16,259 nt of DNA from UBA1858 sp965658595 (GCA_965658595.1 CBFHSW010000076.1:1-16259), one strand, 5' to 3'. Shown: positions 8,714-14,494, counted from the first letter of the stretch. Numbers and translations: made by a program. Notes: generated by a model from the sequence alone, not told the origin.

Positions 8714-10127
8714 AATACATTTCTGTTTGAGTGGAGGGGCCTAAGTCAACAATATCAGCTCGGTTATTCTTTTTCAGGTAAGCAATTAAAATCTTATATG
8801 TATCCAGATCAAAGGAAACGTTGTGGTCTGAATCAACCGCTAATGATTCCATATCAGATAGATCATTAGCCGTGCCTAAGTAACACCAGTTATCAAATAC
8901 ATGTATGTCGGTTTGTTGTCGGTCTTGGCTATGTTCACGTATACCAATCTTGCCAGAGTAGGGCCAAGTTTTATTGCGTATAGGCTGCAAGGCAGTCAGT
9001 AGTCTTAAATGATGCTGTGCTGCATCTTCATTTCCCACGCATGCTCCTTTGCATTGTTTCAGTTGATAAGCAAAGCAAGCCCCCGAGCCTGATTCTAAGC
9101 CTAATTGTTTGAGGCAAAGTTGATGCTTTTTTGCTAGATTTAGGAGTGAGTCTTTGGCTGCTTTTCGCGTTCTGAATAAACCAAAATGCTGATGTATCTT
9201 GCTTGCATCGAGCGCCTCTGAAGTAATGATGCTGGGAACATCAATTTGTTCACTACACTCAATCGTGGTGAGTTTGTCATAGCGCCGTAATCGATAATTA
9301 AAGCGTGGCAGTTTCTCTTTAATCAACAATGATTCTTTGATCAGTGCACCCAACTCACCGCATGTCTGTATGTGCTCTATACTGGCGATATTTTGACTTA
9401 TTTTCATTTCTTTGGCAGAACTGTGGTCACTGGAAAAGTGTGATAAGACTCGTTCTTTGAGATTAATGCTTTTGCCTATGTAAAGCGGCATATTATCTTG
9501 GTCATAAAACAAATAAACACCGGCTGACTCAGGCAGATTGTCAATGTCTTGTTCACAAATATTAGCGGGTAGGCTGGGTCTCCTCAGCTGTTGTTTGATA
9601 GCGGATTCGACTTCATCAGTATCATGTCGGCGTTCCAGAGTATCTAAAAAATCATACAAGACACGCGCATCACTCAGTGCTCTATGACGAGCCTCACAGG
9701 CAATATTGAAGCGTTGCATGATGCTATCTAAATTATGCCGGCGATAGCGGGGGAATAGTTTCCTTGACAACTTAACAGTGCATAACACAGGAGCTCTAAA
9801 AGTGACATCACAGCGCTTAAATTCGTTCTTGATAAAGCCATAGTCAAAACGCGCATTATGAGCGACAAATATGCAATCAGCTAAATGTTCATAAACTTCT
9901 TGGTAGATATCAGCAAAAGTAGGTTGGGTATCTACCATGTCATTCGTAATACCAGTAAGACGTTGGATGTGAGCTGGTATATGTCTTTGAGGATTCACCA
10001 GCACGCTCCACTCAGTGTCGGGCTCTCCTTCACGAACTGTGATGATGGCGATCTCAGTTATCCTATCGCGTGTAGCACGACCGCCTGTAGTCTCAACATC
10101 TACAAAGGCTAAGTTTTTACTGAACAT
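8706..10127 (-). CDS. DEDDh 3'-5' exonuclease fused to UvrC-like GIY-YIG endonuclease
   Basis: This 473 aa protein joins two nucleases. Residues 1-165 are a DnaQ/epsilon-like DEDDh exonuclease: D10 and E12 in VDVETTG, D95 in HNARFDYGF, H148 and D153 in RHRALSDARVLYDF. Residues about 198-285 are a GIY-YIG domain like that of UvrC and Cho: SAGVYLFY (G203, Y205), LYIGKS (Y216-G218), catalytic-type R226 and E264, then LPRFNYRL. Four cysteines follow (C337, C350, C358, C362; C-x12-C-x7-C-x3-C), nearly the spacing of the UvrC cysteines reported to hold a [4Fe-4S] cluster. UvrC's C-terminal RNase H-like nuclease and HhH domains are absent, so this resembles Cho-type proteins that nick on one side of a lesion. 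It starts 21 bp after the peroxidase gene and overlaps the next gene by 8 bp. Members are often annotated as 'DNA polymerase III subunit epsilon', which is misleading. Confidence 0.93.
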   Translation of the reverse strand: MFSKNLAFVDVETTGGRATRDRITEIAIITVREGEPDTEWSVLVNPQRHIPAHIQRLTGITNDMVDTQPTFADIYQEVYEHLADCIFVAHNARFDYGFIKNEFKRCDVTFRAPVLCTVKLSRKLFPRYRRHNLDSIMQRFNIACEARHRALSDARVLYDFLDTLERRHDTDEVESAIKQQLRRPSLPANICEQDIDNLPESAGVYLFYDQDNMPLYIGKSINLKERVLSHFSSDHSSAKEMKISQNIASIEHIQTCGELGALIKESLLIKEKLPRFNYRLRRYDKLTTIECSEQIDVPSIITSEALDASKIHQHFGLFRTRKAAKDSLLNLAKKHQLCLKQLGLESGSGACFAYQLKQCKGACVGNEDAAQHHLRLLTALQPIRNKTWPYSGKIGIREHSQDRQQTDIHVFDNWCYLGTANDLSDMESLAVDSDHNVSFDLDTYKILIAYLKKNNRADIVDLGPSTQTEMYYV

Positions 10128-10148
10128 AAGTTGTTATGGTTTGAGGTG

Positions 10149-10703
10149 TTAATTGTTTAAAGCTGTGTTCATGGCTTTAATCAGGTCCTCATCATAAGGA
10201 CGTGTGCGTGGGCCGAATGAGCTGATTAGATTGCCATCGCGTCCTATCAAATATTTATGGAAGTTCCACTTCGGATAGGTGCCGGATTCAGTCTTGAGTG
10301 CTTGGAACATAGGATGTGCTTGGTCTCCTTTGACATGAGTTTTCTCAAACATGGGAAACTCTACACCATAAGTCAGGCGGCAGAAGTTCTGTATTTCGTT
10401 TTCAGTCCCAGGCTCTTGTCCGAAAAAATCATTCGATGGAAAGCCAAGAACCACTAAACCCTGTTCAGAATATTGTGAATAAAGCTTTTCTAAGCCAGCA
10501 TATTGTTTAGTCAACCCACATTTTGAGGCTGTGTTGACCACCAATACCACCTTATCTCGATACTCATGGCATAGATTGATATTTGTATCGTCCGCTAGTT
10601 GTCTAAATGTGTGGTCAAGTAAGGTGTTTTCACAAGCAAAACTGTGCGTCATGCTCAAGCAGAGAAGAAATAATGCTGTTGTTGATGGGAATATTCGTTT
10701 CAT
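10149..10703 (-). CDS. Secreted/periplasmic glutathione peroxidase (Cys type)
   Basis: This 184 aa thioredoxin-fold peroxidase reduces H2O2 or organic peroxides with a thiol donor. Peroxidatic Cys62 lies in VNTASKCGLTKQY, Gln96 in GFPSNDFFGQEPG and Trp146-Asn147 in KWNFHKYLIG, the catalytic set of the GPx family. The N-terminus MKRIFPSTTALFLLCLSMTHSFA is a signal peptide ending just before Cys24 in SFACEN. The box lacks the Leu usual for lipoproteins, so signal peptidase I cleavage and a periplasmic location are preferred. The frame extends 15 codons further upstream, but the ATG at 10703 is chosen because AGGAG lies 5 nt before it and the signal peptide begins there. The active site is TGT (Cys), not a selenocysteine TGA. 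It heads the leftward gene run, 21 bp before the exonuclease fusion. Confidence 0.94.
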   Translation of the reverse strand: MKRIFPSTTALFLLCLSMTHSFACENTLLDHTFRQLADDTNINLCHEYRDKVVLVVNTASKCGLTKQYAGLEKLYSQYSEQGLVVLGFPSNDFFGQEPGTENEIQNFCRLTYGVEFPMFEKTHVKGDQAHPMFQALKTESGTYPKWNFHKYLIGRDGNLISSFGPRTRPYDEDLIKAMNTALNN

Positions 10704-10708
10704 TAGAG

Positions 10709-10713
10709 CTCCT
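10709..10713 (-). promoter_or_regulatory. Ribosome binding site fixing the glutathione peroxidase start
   Basis: On the minus strand AGGAG is followed by CTCTA and then ATG (10703-10701), a spacing of 5 nt. This good match decides for the internal ATG over the longer open frame that begins at 10748. Confidence 0.8.
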
Positions 10714-10825
10714 ATGATGCAGTTATAGGCTGATGATGCCGTGCACACTCAGATGTACATGTATTAAATCTGTATCTTAAGGGATTCGAAGACGCTATGA
10801 TAGGCTTCTCAGTTAAACCATCAGG

Positions 10826-10854
10826 TTGTGCACAGGTTTTATTGGGCACATAAA
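10826..10854 (+). promoter_or_regulatory. Possible promoter for the small-ORF cluster
   Basis: TTGTGC (10826-10831) and CATAAA (10849-10854) are separated by 17 bp and match the sigma-70 consensus at three and four positions. Transcription would begin around 10861, right at the 9-bp inverted repeat, so the RNA would carry a hairpin at its 5' end. The match is weak and should be taken as a candidate only. Confidence 0.25.
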
Positions 10855-10858
10855 GATT

Positions 10859-10882
10859 TTGCACATGTTTGCCCATGTGCAA
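10859..10882. repeat. Perfect 9-bp inverted repeat with 6-nt loop
   Basis: TTGCACATG (10859-10867), loop TTTGCC, and CATGTGCAA (10874-10882) are perfect complements. The repeat lies 21 bp before the Shine-Dalgarno of the first small ORF and in the divergent space shared with the peroxidase gene. There is no T-run after it, so it is not an intrinsic terminator. It may be a 5' leader hairpin or the binding site of a dimeric regulator. A separate palindrome, TGTGCACA, lies about 30 bp upstream (10827-10834). Confidence 0.75.
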
Positions 10883-10903
10883 GGTGTGGACTGCTAATGA
10901 CTG

Positions 10904-10910
10904 AGGAGGT
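10904..10910 (+). promoter_or_regulatory. Strong Shine-Dalgarno AGGAGGT of the first small ORF
   Basis: AGGAGGT abuts ATG (10911) directly and lies 3 nt before an in-frame GTG (10914). Zero spacing to the ATG is unusually tight, so initiation at GTG 10914 is at least as likely. It is among the best ribosome binding sites in the window. Confidence 0.7.
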
Positions 10911-11147
10911 ATGGTGGCTGTACATGAAAGAAAACAACTGACTACAACAATAGGACATCTCGTGAGCGCTGAAGGAATTTTAATAGTTTTAGCCATTTTG
11001 TTTGTCATTGCGTGCGCAATTGACTTGCTCAACGTACTCAAGAGCAGTTATTCGCACAACAACAACCTGATGAGCCCTCAACTGGTTCAAATTCGGGGAT
11101 CAAACAGCATTGAAACAGCTAGTGCCACAAATACAGTTCGTCTTTGA
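10911..11147 (+). CDS. Small single-pass membrane protein, unknown function
   Basis: This open frame encodes 78 aa from ATG 10911, or 77 aa if the GTG at 10914 is used, which gives a better distance from AGGAGGT. Residues 1-21 are polar (VAVHERKQLTTTIGHLVSAE), residues 22-44 are a clear transmembrane helix (GILIVLAILFVIACAIDLLN), and the last 34 residues are polar and rich in Asn, Ser and Thr. I do not recognise a family. Evidence that it is real: the strong ribosome binding site, a coherent hydrophobic segment, and a second small ORF 36 bp downstream followed by a terminator. A minus-strand frame over the same DNA (11041-10712) would need a TTG start and has no ribosome binding site, so the plus strand is preferred. 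It diverges from the peroxidase gene. Confidence 0.55.
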   Translation: MVAVHERKQLTTTIGHLVSAEGILIVLAILFVIACAIDLLNVLKSSYSHNNNLMSPQLVQIRGSNSIETASATNTVRL

Positions 11148-11183
11148 ACTTAATAGAAACTCACCACTATGGAGCACCTAGTC

Positions 11184-11288
11184 ATGAAGAACGTTTGTAA
11201 TAGTTTTGCATGTACAGCATCTAGCGAAGCCACCATATTGTCACTCGCACTATGCGCTAACTTTTTCATTGTAATAGCAGTTTTTTAG
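11184..11288 (+). CDS. Putative 34-aa hydrophobic small protein
   Basis: ATG at 11184 is preceded by GGAG (11171-11174) at a 9 nt distance. The 34 residues start MKNVCNSFACTASSEA and end with a hydrophobic stretch of about 18 residues (ILSLALCANFFIVIAVF) running to the stop, as in a tail-anchored or toxin-like small membrane peptide. An in-frame ATG at 11169 would add five residues but lacks a ribosome binding site. It lies 36 bp after the 78-codon ORF and 19 bp before the first terminator-like hairpin, so the two may form a short operon. No family is recognised. The size makes coding status uncertain. Confidence 0.4.
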   Translation: MKNVCNSFACTASSEATILSLALCANFFIVIAVF

Positions 11289-11307
11289 ATCGTTTTACTC
11301 TCCTCTA

Positions 11308-11326
11308 ACCTGGCAACAGGTCTTTT
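11308..11326 (+). terminator. Terminator-like hairpin with GCAA tetraloop
   Basis: ACCTG (11308-11312), the GNRA-type loop GCAA and CAGGT (11317-11321) form a 5-bp stem followed by CTTTT. The stem is short, so termination here would be weak; it is the first of two such hairpins. Confidence 0.45.
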
Positions 11327-11327
11327 A

Positions 11328-11351
11328 TCCCCGCCTCGGCGGGGAATTTTT
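11328..11351 (+). terminator. Strong intrinsic terminator
   Basis: TCCCCGC (11328-11334) pairs with GCGGGGA (11339-11345) around a short loop (CTCG), followed by A and then TTTTT (11347-11351). A GC-rich stem plus T-run is the standard rho-independent pattern. It ends the two upstream small ORFs and lies 18 bp before the start of the third. Confidence 0.85.
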
Positions 11352-11357
11352 AAAACT

Positions 11358-11362
11358 AGGAA
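11358..11362 (+). promoter_or_regulatory. Ribosome binding site of the third small ORF
   Basis: AGGAA ends 7 nt before ATG 11370, a normal distance. It begins 6 nt after the T-run of the strong terminator, so translation depends on read-through or on a promoter buried in the terminator. Confidence 0.5.
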
Positions 11363-11369
11363 TATAAAA

Positions 11370-11474
11370 ATGAACACTAAACAATTCTGTCTTTCATTCC
11401 ACGCTCTAGCACAATTGTTCAAAGTGATTGGTGACGCTCTTCAGTCTCAATATGAAGAATCATCAAAACGTTAA
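11370..11474 (+). CDS. Putative 34-aa amphipathic small protein downstream of terminator
   Basis: The frame has 34 codons starting MNTKQFCLSFHALAQLFKVI and ending in GDALQSQYEESSKR. Residues about 6-26 would form an amphipathic helix, with a charged C-terminus. AGGAA lies 7 nt upstream of the ATG. No family is recognised. The position directly behind an intrinsic terminator resembles an attenuated gene, or one with its own short leader. It converges with alkB, 41 bp away. The good ribosome binding site and regular helix pattern argue for coding, the small size against certainty. Confidence 0.4.
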   Translation: MNTKQFCLSFHALAQLFKVIGDALQSQYEESSKR

Positions 11475-11489
11475 GGTCTGCTGAACTGT

Positions 11490-11506
11490 TGCAGCTTCAT
11501 GCTGCA
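11490..11506. terminator. Weak hairpin between convergent small ORF and alkB
   Basis: TGCAGC (11490-11495), loop TTCAT and GCTGCA (11501-11506) form a 6-bp stem in the 41 bp between two convergent stop codons. No T-run follows on either strand, so it is at best a weak terminator or an RNA 3'-end stabiliser. Confidence 0.3.
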
Positions 11507-11515
11507 TGGTCTTCG

Positions 11516-12115
11516 CTATTCGTGAAATATTTTTCTGAAAGTAATATTGATACGTTCATCTGGGACAATTTTACTTTTAGGGAGGCAGTGCTTCCAACGA
11601 TGTTGAGTCATACCTGACATCACCAAAAGGCTTCCGTGTTTCAATATTACATCCACACATTTTGTGCCATCACGATGATGTTTAAATTTAAACTTCCTCT
11701 CTGCACCAAGGCTAAGTGACGCAATGATTGGCTGTTGTCCCAATGATCGCTCATTGTCTTGATGCCAGCCCATAGAATCCTGTCCATCTCTATACAAATT
11801 TAGTAAGGCTGAATTGAAGCTAGTTTGTGTTGCAGATTCGATTTTTTGTTTGAGCGAAGTAAGAATTGTCGTCCATTCCAAAGGCACTAACGTGATGCCA
11901 GAGTAGGTATATTCTTTGTCTCCATGCCACGCCATTAACCGTGGTTGATTGACTCGTTTGCCAAATAGGATTATGTCTCGCTGTTCCCACTGAGTATTTG
12001 TACGCAATTGCTGTTGCAGATGCGTTGCTACTGAATGAGTGAGAAAATTTTCTAATAAGTATGCCTCACCATCACATGGCAATAGGTTGTGAGGTTTAAA
12101 TATATTTTTCTGCAT
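11516..12115 (-). CDS. alkB: AlkB-family 2-oxoglutarate/Fe(II) dioxygenase (ALKBH2/3-like)
   Basis: This 199 aa enzyme would oxidatively remove methyl or etheno adducts such as 1-methyladenine and 3-methylcytosine from DNA or RNA, consuming 2-oxoglutarate and O2. The iron ligands are visible: H118 and D120 in GWHQDNE, and H176 in QHRWKH. R188 and R194 in ERINITFR would bind 2-oxoglutarate. The spacing H-x11-R-x5-R and the short N-terminus resemble human ALKBH2/3 more than E. coli AlkB. The substrate-side segment QPRLMAWHGD is also typical. It lies 105 bp downstream of the photolyase gene on the same strand and may be co-transcribed with it as a direct-reversal repair unit. No Ada-type regulator or clear ribosome binding site is visible. 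Confidence 0.93.
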   Translation of the reverse strand: MQKNIFKPHNLLPCDGEAYLLENFLTHSVATHLQQQLRTNTQWEQRDIILFGKRVNQPRLMAWHGDKEYTYSGITLVPLEWTTILTSLKQKIESATQTSFNSALLNLYRDGQDSMGWHQDNERSLGQQPIIASLSLGAERKFKFKHHRDGTKCVDVILKHGSLLVMSGMTQHRWKHCLPKSKIVPDERINITFRKIFHE

Positions 12116-12220
12116 AGGTGCGAGTGTAATGGGGCATAGAGCTAACTATTATTGATTTTCTAGCATTATCAGAAATCTATGGTAGCGAGCAGCTCGATGA
12201 TGTGAGCTGGGTAACTGCCA

Positions 12221-13750
12221 TCACTGTGTATCAATTGAATTCCAAAATATTTCACTATCAGACACAATTGTTGATATTTTTTCAGGCGTCATCTTATCAA
12301 GTGTTCGATAGCTCATGCCTAAGCGATGATTTTTTTGTAATTGTTTGCGATTCTTAATCATGAAATTCCAATACAAGTAATTGAAAGGGCAGGCATCTGG
12401 GCCATTTTTCTTACTGACTTTGTAGCTACAGTTTTTACAGTAATTGGACATTTTATTGATATAAGCGCCACTTGCGGCATAAGGTTTACTTGCGAGTAAG
12501 CCGCCATCTGCATGCAAAACCATACCATTTACATTGGGCAATTCTACCCACTCATAAGCATCTGCATAAACGGCTAAGTACCATTCATTGACATGGTCTG
12601 GGTGTATTCCGGTGAGCAAGGTAAAATTACCCAACACCATTAAGCGTTGTATGTGGTGTGCATAGGCATTCTGCTTAGTTTCAGTAATACACTGTTTAAG
12701 GCAATTGAGTTCAGTCTCTGCACTCCAAAAAAAACTAGGTAATTTGTTATGCGCATCTAGATGATTAAGATGTTTATATTCAGGGCCAGAATTCCAGTAA
12801 ACGCCTCTGATATATTCTCTCCAGCCCAGTACTTGGCGGATGAATCCTTCTACGGCGTTAATTGGTGCATTATGTTGGTAATAGGCTTGTTCCACCGCTT
12901 GTAGAACCTCTAACGGTAGTAACAAGCCTATATTTAAATACATGCCGATATGCGAGTGATACAGCCAGGGTTCGCCCTCCAACATAGCATCTTGATAATC
13001 CCCAAAGCTAATGAGCCTCTGCTGTATGAATTGATTGAGTACAGCTAACGCTTGAGGTCGAGTCACAGCAAATTCAAAAGGTGATAGATCTCCGAAATGT
13101 TGACTAAATTCTTGTTCCACCATGTCTATCACATTGGTTGTTATGACATCATTAGGTGTTAGATATGGGCTGGGTATATCCAAATGTTGTTTTGGTGTCT
13201 TACGATTTTCAGCATCATAATTCCAGCGTCCACCGACCGGGTCAGGGCCATCCATTAACACATCATGGCTAGTTCGCATCATGCGATAAAAATTTTCCAT
13301 GCGTAATGACTTTTTGCCCGCAGCCCATTTATCAAATTCTTCATGTGTGCACAGAAATCTGTCATCACACCGTATCTCTAATGTGAGGTTTGAGCTGTTG
13401 GCAAGATCTTGAACGATGGCATGAACTCGATGTTCACTGGGCTCTGTTAGGACGATATTTTTGATGCTATGCCGCTCACAGGCACGCAGAATTTCTTTTT
13501 TGAAATCACCTTGATTATGTTGATCTTGATACTCAACATAATCAACTTGATAGCCTTGTTGAATAAGATCCTGTGCGAAGTGACGCATTGCACTGAAAAT
13601 GAGAACTAATTTTTTCTTGTGATGGGGAACAACATTCGCCTCAGCGTTGACCTCACACATAAGGATGACATCATTCTTGGCATCACAGTCACGCAGTGCA
13701 CTGATAGCAAGGTTTAATTGATCTCCAAAGATGACCCTGAGCGTGGCCAT
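12221..13750 (-). CDS. phrB: Iron-sulfur bacterial cryptochrome/photolyase (FeS-BCP, PhrB-type (6-4) photolyase)
   Basis: The family uses light, FAD and a lumazine antenna to repair (6-4) photoproducts in DNA, or acts as a photoreceptor (CryB). The chosen start gives 509 aa beginning MATLRVIFGDQL, the usual family N-terminus; the frame is open for 32 more codons, but those overlap the upstream gene. With this start the cysteines fall at 350, 438, 441 and 454 (LNCLKQC; YCKNCSYK; DACPFNY), the positions I recall for the [4Fe-4S] ligands of Agrobacterium PhrB, so alignment is essentially gap-free. The segment AYAHHIQRLMVLGNF holds H365-H366, including the histidine implicated in (6-4) repair. 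The C-terminal helical FAD domain is complete (VEGFIRQVLGWREYIRG). It starts only 4 bp after the DUF2805 gene, so the two are probably translationally coupled. Confidence 0.95.
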   Translation of the reverse strand: MATLRVIFGDQLNLAISALRDCDAKNDVILMCEVNAEANVVPHHKKKLVLIFSAMRHFAQDLIQQGYQVDYVEYQDQHNQGDFKKEILRACERHSIKNIVLTEPSEHRVHAIVQDLANSSNLTLEIRCDDRFLCTHEEFDKWAAGKKSLRMENFYRMMRTSHDVLMDGPDPVGGRWNYDAENRKTPKQHLDIPSPYLTPNDVITTNVIDMVEQEFSQHFGDLSPFEFAVTRPQALAVLNQFIQQRLISFGDYQDAMLEGEPWLYHSHIGMYLNIGLLLPLEVLQAVEQAYYQHNAPINAVEGFIRQVLGWREYIRGVYWNSGPEYKHLNHLDAHNKLPSFFWSAETELNCLKQCITETKQNAYAHHIQRLMVLGNFTLLTGIHPDHVNEWYLAVYADAYEWVELPNVNGMVLHADGGLLASKPYAASGAYINKMSNYCKNCSYKVSKKNGPDACPFNYLYWNFMIKNRKQLQKNHRLGMSYRTLDKMTPEKISTIVSDSEIFWNSIDTQ

Positions 13751-13754
13751 GATA

Positions 13755-14003
13755 TTAGCGCGTTCTTTGCATGCTGGATCTGAAACGACCCACTTCATAA
13801 CCACGGGCGGCGATATGTTTGGTTTTTCTTCCACGCACCCTGACACGCCACATTTTGAAAGAGGATGGTTTCATGTGTTCACGCATCAGACTCCTGACCT
13901 GATTCTCTTTGAGTCCGAATTGATAATAAATAGCTTCAAATGGAGTTCGATCTTCCCAGGCCATCTCAATAATTCTGTCTAAATCATCTTTTTTTATCGA
14001 CAT
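13755..14003 (-). CDS. DUF2805 / TIGR03643 family small protein
   Basis: This 82 aa basic protein has the family signature almost throughout: DRIIEMAWEDRTPFEAI, QFGLKENQVRSLMRE, MKPSSFKMWRVRVRGRKTKH and a final RGYEVGRF. The first half looks like a helix-turn-helix (AIYYQFGLKENQVRSLM) and the second is Arg/Lys-rich, so nucleic-acid binding is plausible but unproven. The gene sits 4 bp before the photolyase start. I know this family to be found with cryptochrome/photolyase genes, which suggests an accessory or regulatory part in the same process. It diverges from the DUF2256 gene across 78 bp. No biochemical function is known to me. Confidence 0.9.
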   Translation of the reverse strand: MSIKKDDLDRIIEMAWEDRTPFEAIYYQFGLKENQVRSLMREHMKPSSFKMWRVRVRGRKTKHIAARGYEVGRFRSSMQRTR

Positions 14004-14081
14004 AATCGTACTTAGTAGTTTGATTGAGGACGTTGACAGAATAGAATGAGATGAACAAATTTCTGTAATGTATGGAATCTT
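14004..14081. promoter_or_regulatory. Divergent control region of the photolyase island
   Basis: Only 78 bp separate the starts of the DUF2805-photolyase unit (minus) and the DUF2256 gene (plus), so promoters for both should lie here or overlap the coding starts. TTGACA (14033-14038) is a perfect -35 hexamer on the plus strand, but I see no good -10 at 16-18 bp. No convincing inverted repeat was seen. Light- or singlet-oxygen-linked control is possible by analogy to related islands but is not shown. Confidence 0.4.
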
Positions 14082-14246
14082 ATGCCTAAAGGTATTGATA
14101 AAGAGAATCTACCCACTAAAATTTGTATTGTCTGTGGGAGGCCATTTGCTTGGCGAAAAAAATGGCAAAATTGCTGGGATGAGGTTAAATATTGTTCAAG
14201 AGCCTGTCGCGGGCAACGCTGCGCAACTCGTCTGAAATCACAGTAA
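14082..14246 (+). CDS. DUF2256 zinc-ribbon-like small protein
   Basis: This 54 aa protein carries the complete DUF2256 signature: KICIVCGRPFAWRKKW, then WDEVKYCSRACR. Cysteines C15, C18, C38 and C42 form a C-x2-C ... C-x3-C arrangement expected to bind zinc; C31 and C47 are extra. The remainder is strongly basic, consistent with nucleic-acid contact. Families DUF2256 and DUF2805 are repeatedly found next to FeS-type photolyase genes, and here all three lie within about 2 kb, so a shared process is likely though undefined. The ATG at 14082 is the only in-frame start that preserves the family N-terminus; the ribosome binding site is weak. A longer minus-strand frame (14254-14012) over this gene is a shadow. 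Confidence 0.92.
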   Translation: MPKGIDKENLPTKICIVCGRPFAWRKKWQNCWDEVKYCSRACRGQRCATRLKSQ

Positions 14247-14494
14247 ATTATCATCTTTTAGACGCCAACAGAGCTCTAATATAGATACTTCCAAACCAGC
14301 GGGCCGTGTCTATTCACTCAAACAAGAGTTAAGACCTTGCTGCAAATGTGGAATTTTCCATTACCTCTTAAAAGCCCCCAACTAACTGATGGTTGGTGTA
14401 AAATAGTCCAACACTTAACGCATTCTCGTCCATCGTATTATGGATATCTTGGACTTTGAGTTTGAACACATAGGAAAACGTTATAACGCTCCAC

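Noticed and set aside
10508..10530. Selenocysteine codon in the glutathione peroxidase active site
   Set aside because: The active-site codon is TGT (Cys) in the ASKCG context, and no TGA interrupts the frame.
9885..10728. Plus-strand frames of 65-75 codons across the exonuclease and gpx genes
   Set aside because: They are antisense to catalytic segments of both genes and have no start signals.
10704..10748. 15-codon extension of glutathione peroxidase
   Set aside because: AGGAG lies 5 nt before the ATG at 10703, and the signal peptide begins there with the usual Met-Lys-Arg start.
10712..11041. 109-aa minus-strand frame just upstream of gpx
   Set aside because: It needs a TTG start without ribosome binding site, has irregular composition and lies antisense to a plus-strand ORF with AGGAGGT and a clean transmembrane segment.
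13751..13846. 32-codon N-terminal extension of the photolyase
   Set aside because: It overlaps the conserved DUF2805 coding sequence. Starting at 13750 places the four cluster cysteines at the positions I recall for PhrB and gives the usual N-terminus.
14012..14254. 80-aa minus-strand frame
   Set aside because: It is antisense to the recognisable DUF2256 gene at 14082-14246 and has no family signature of its own.
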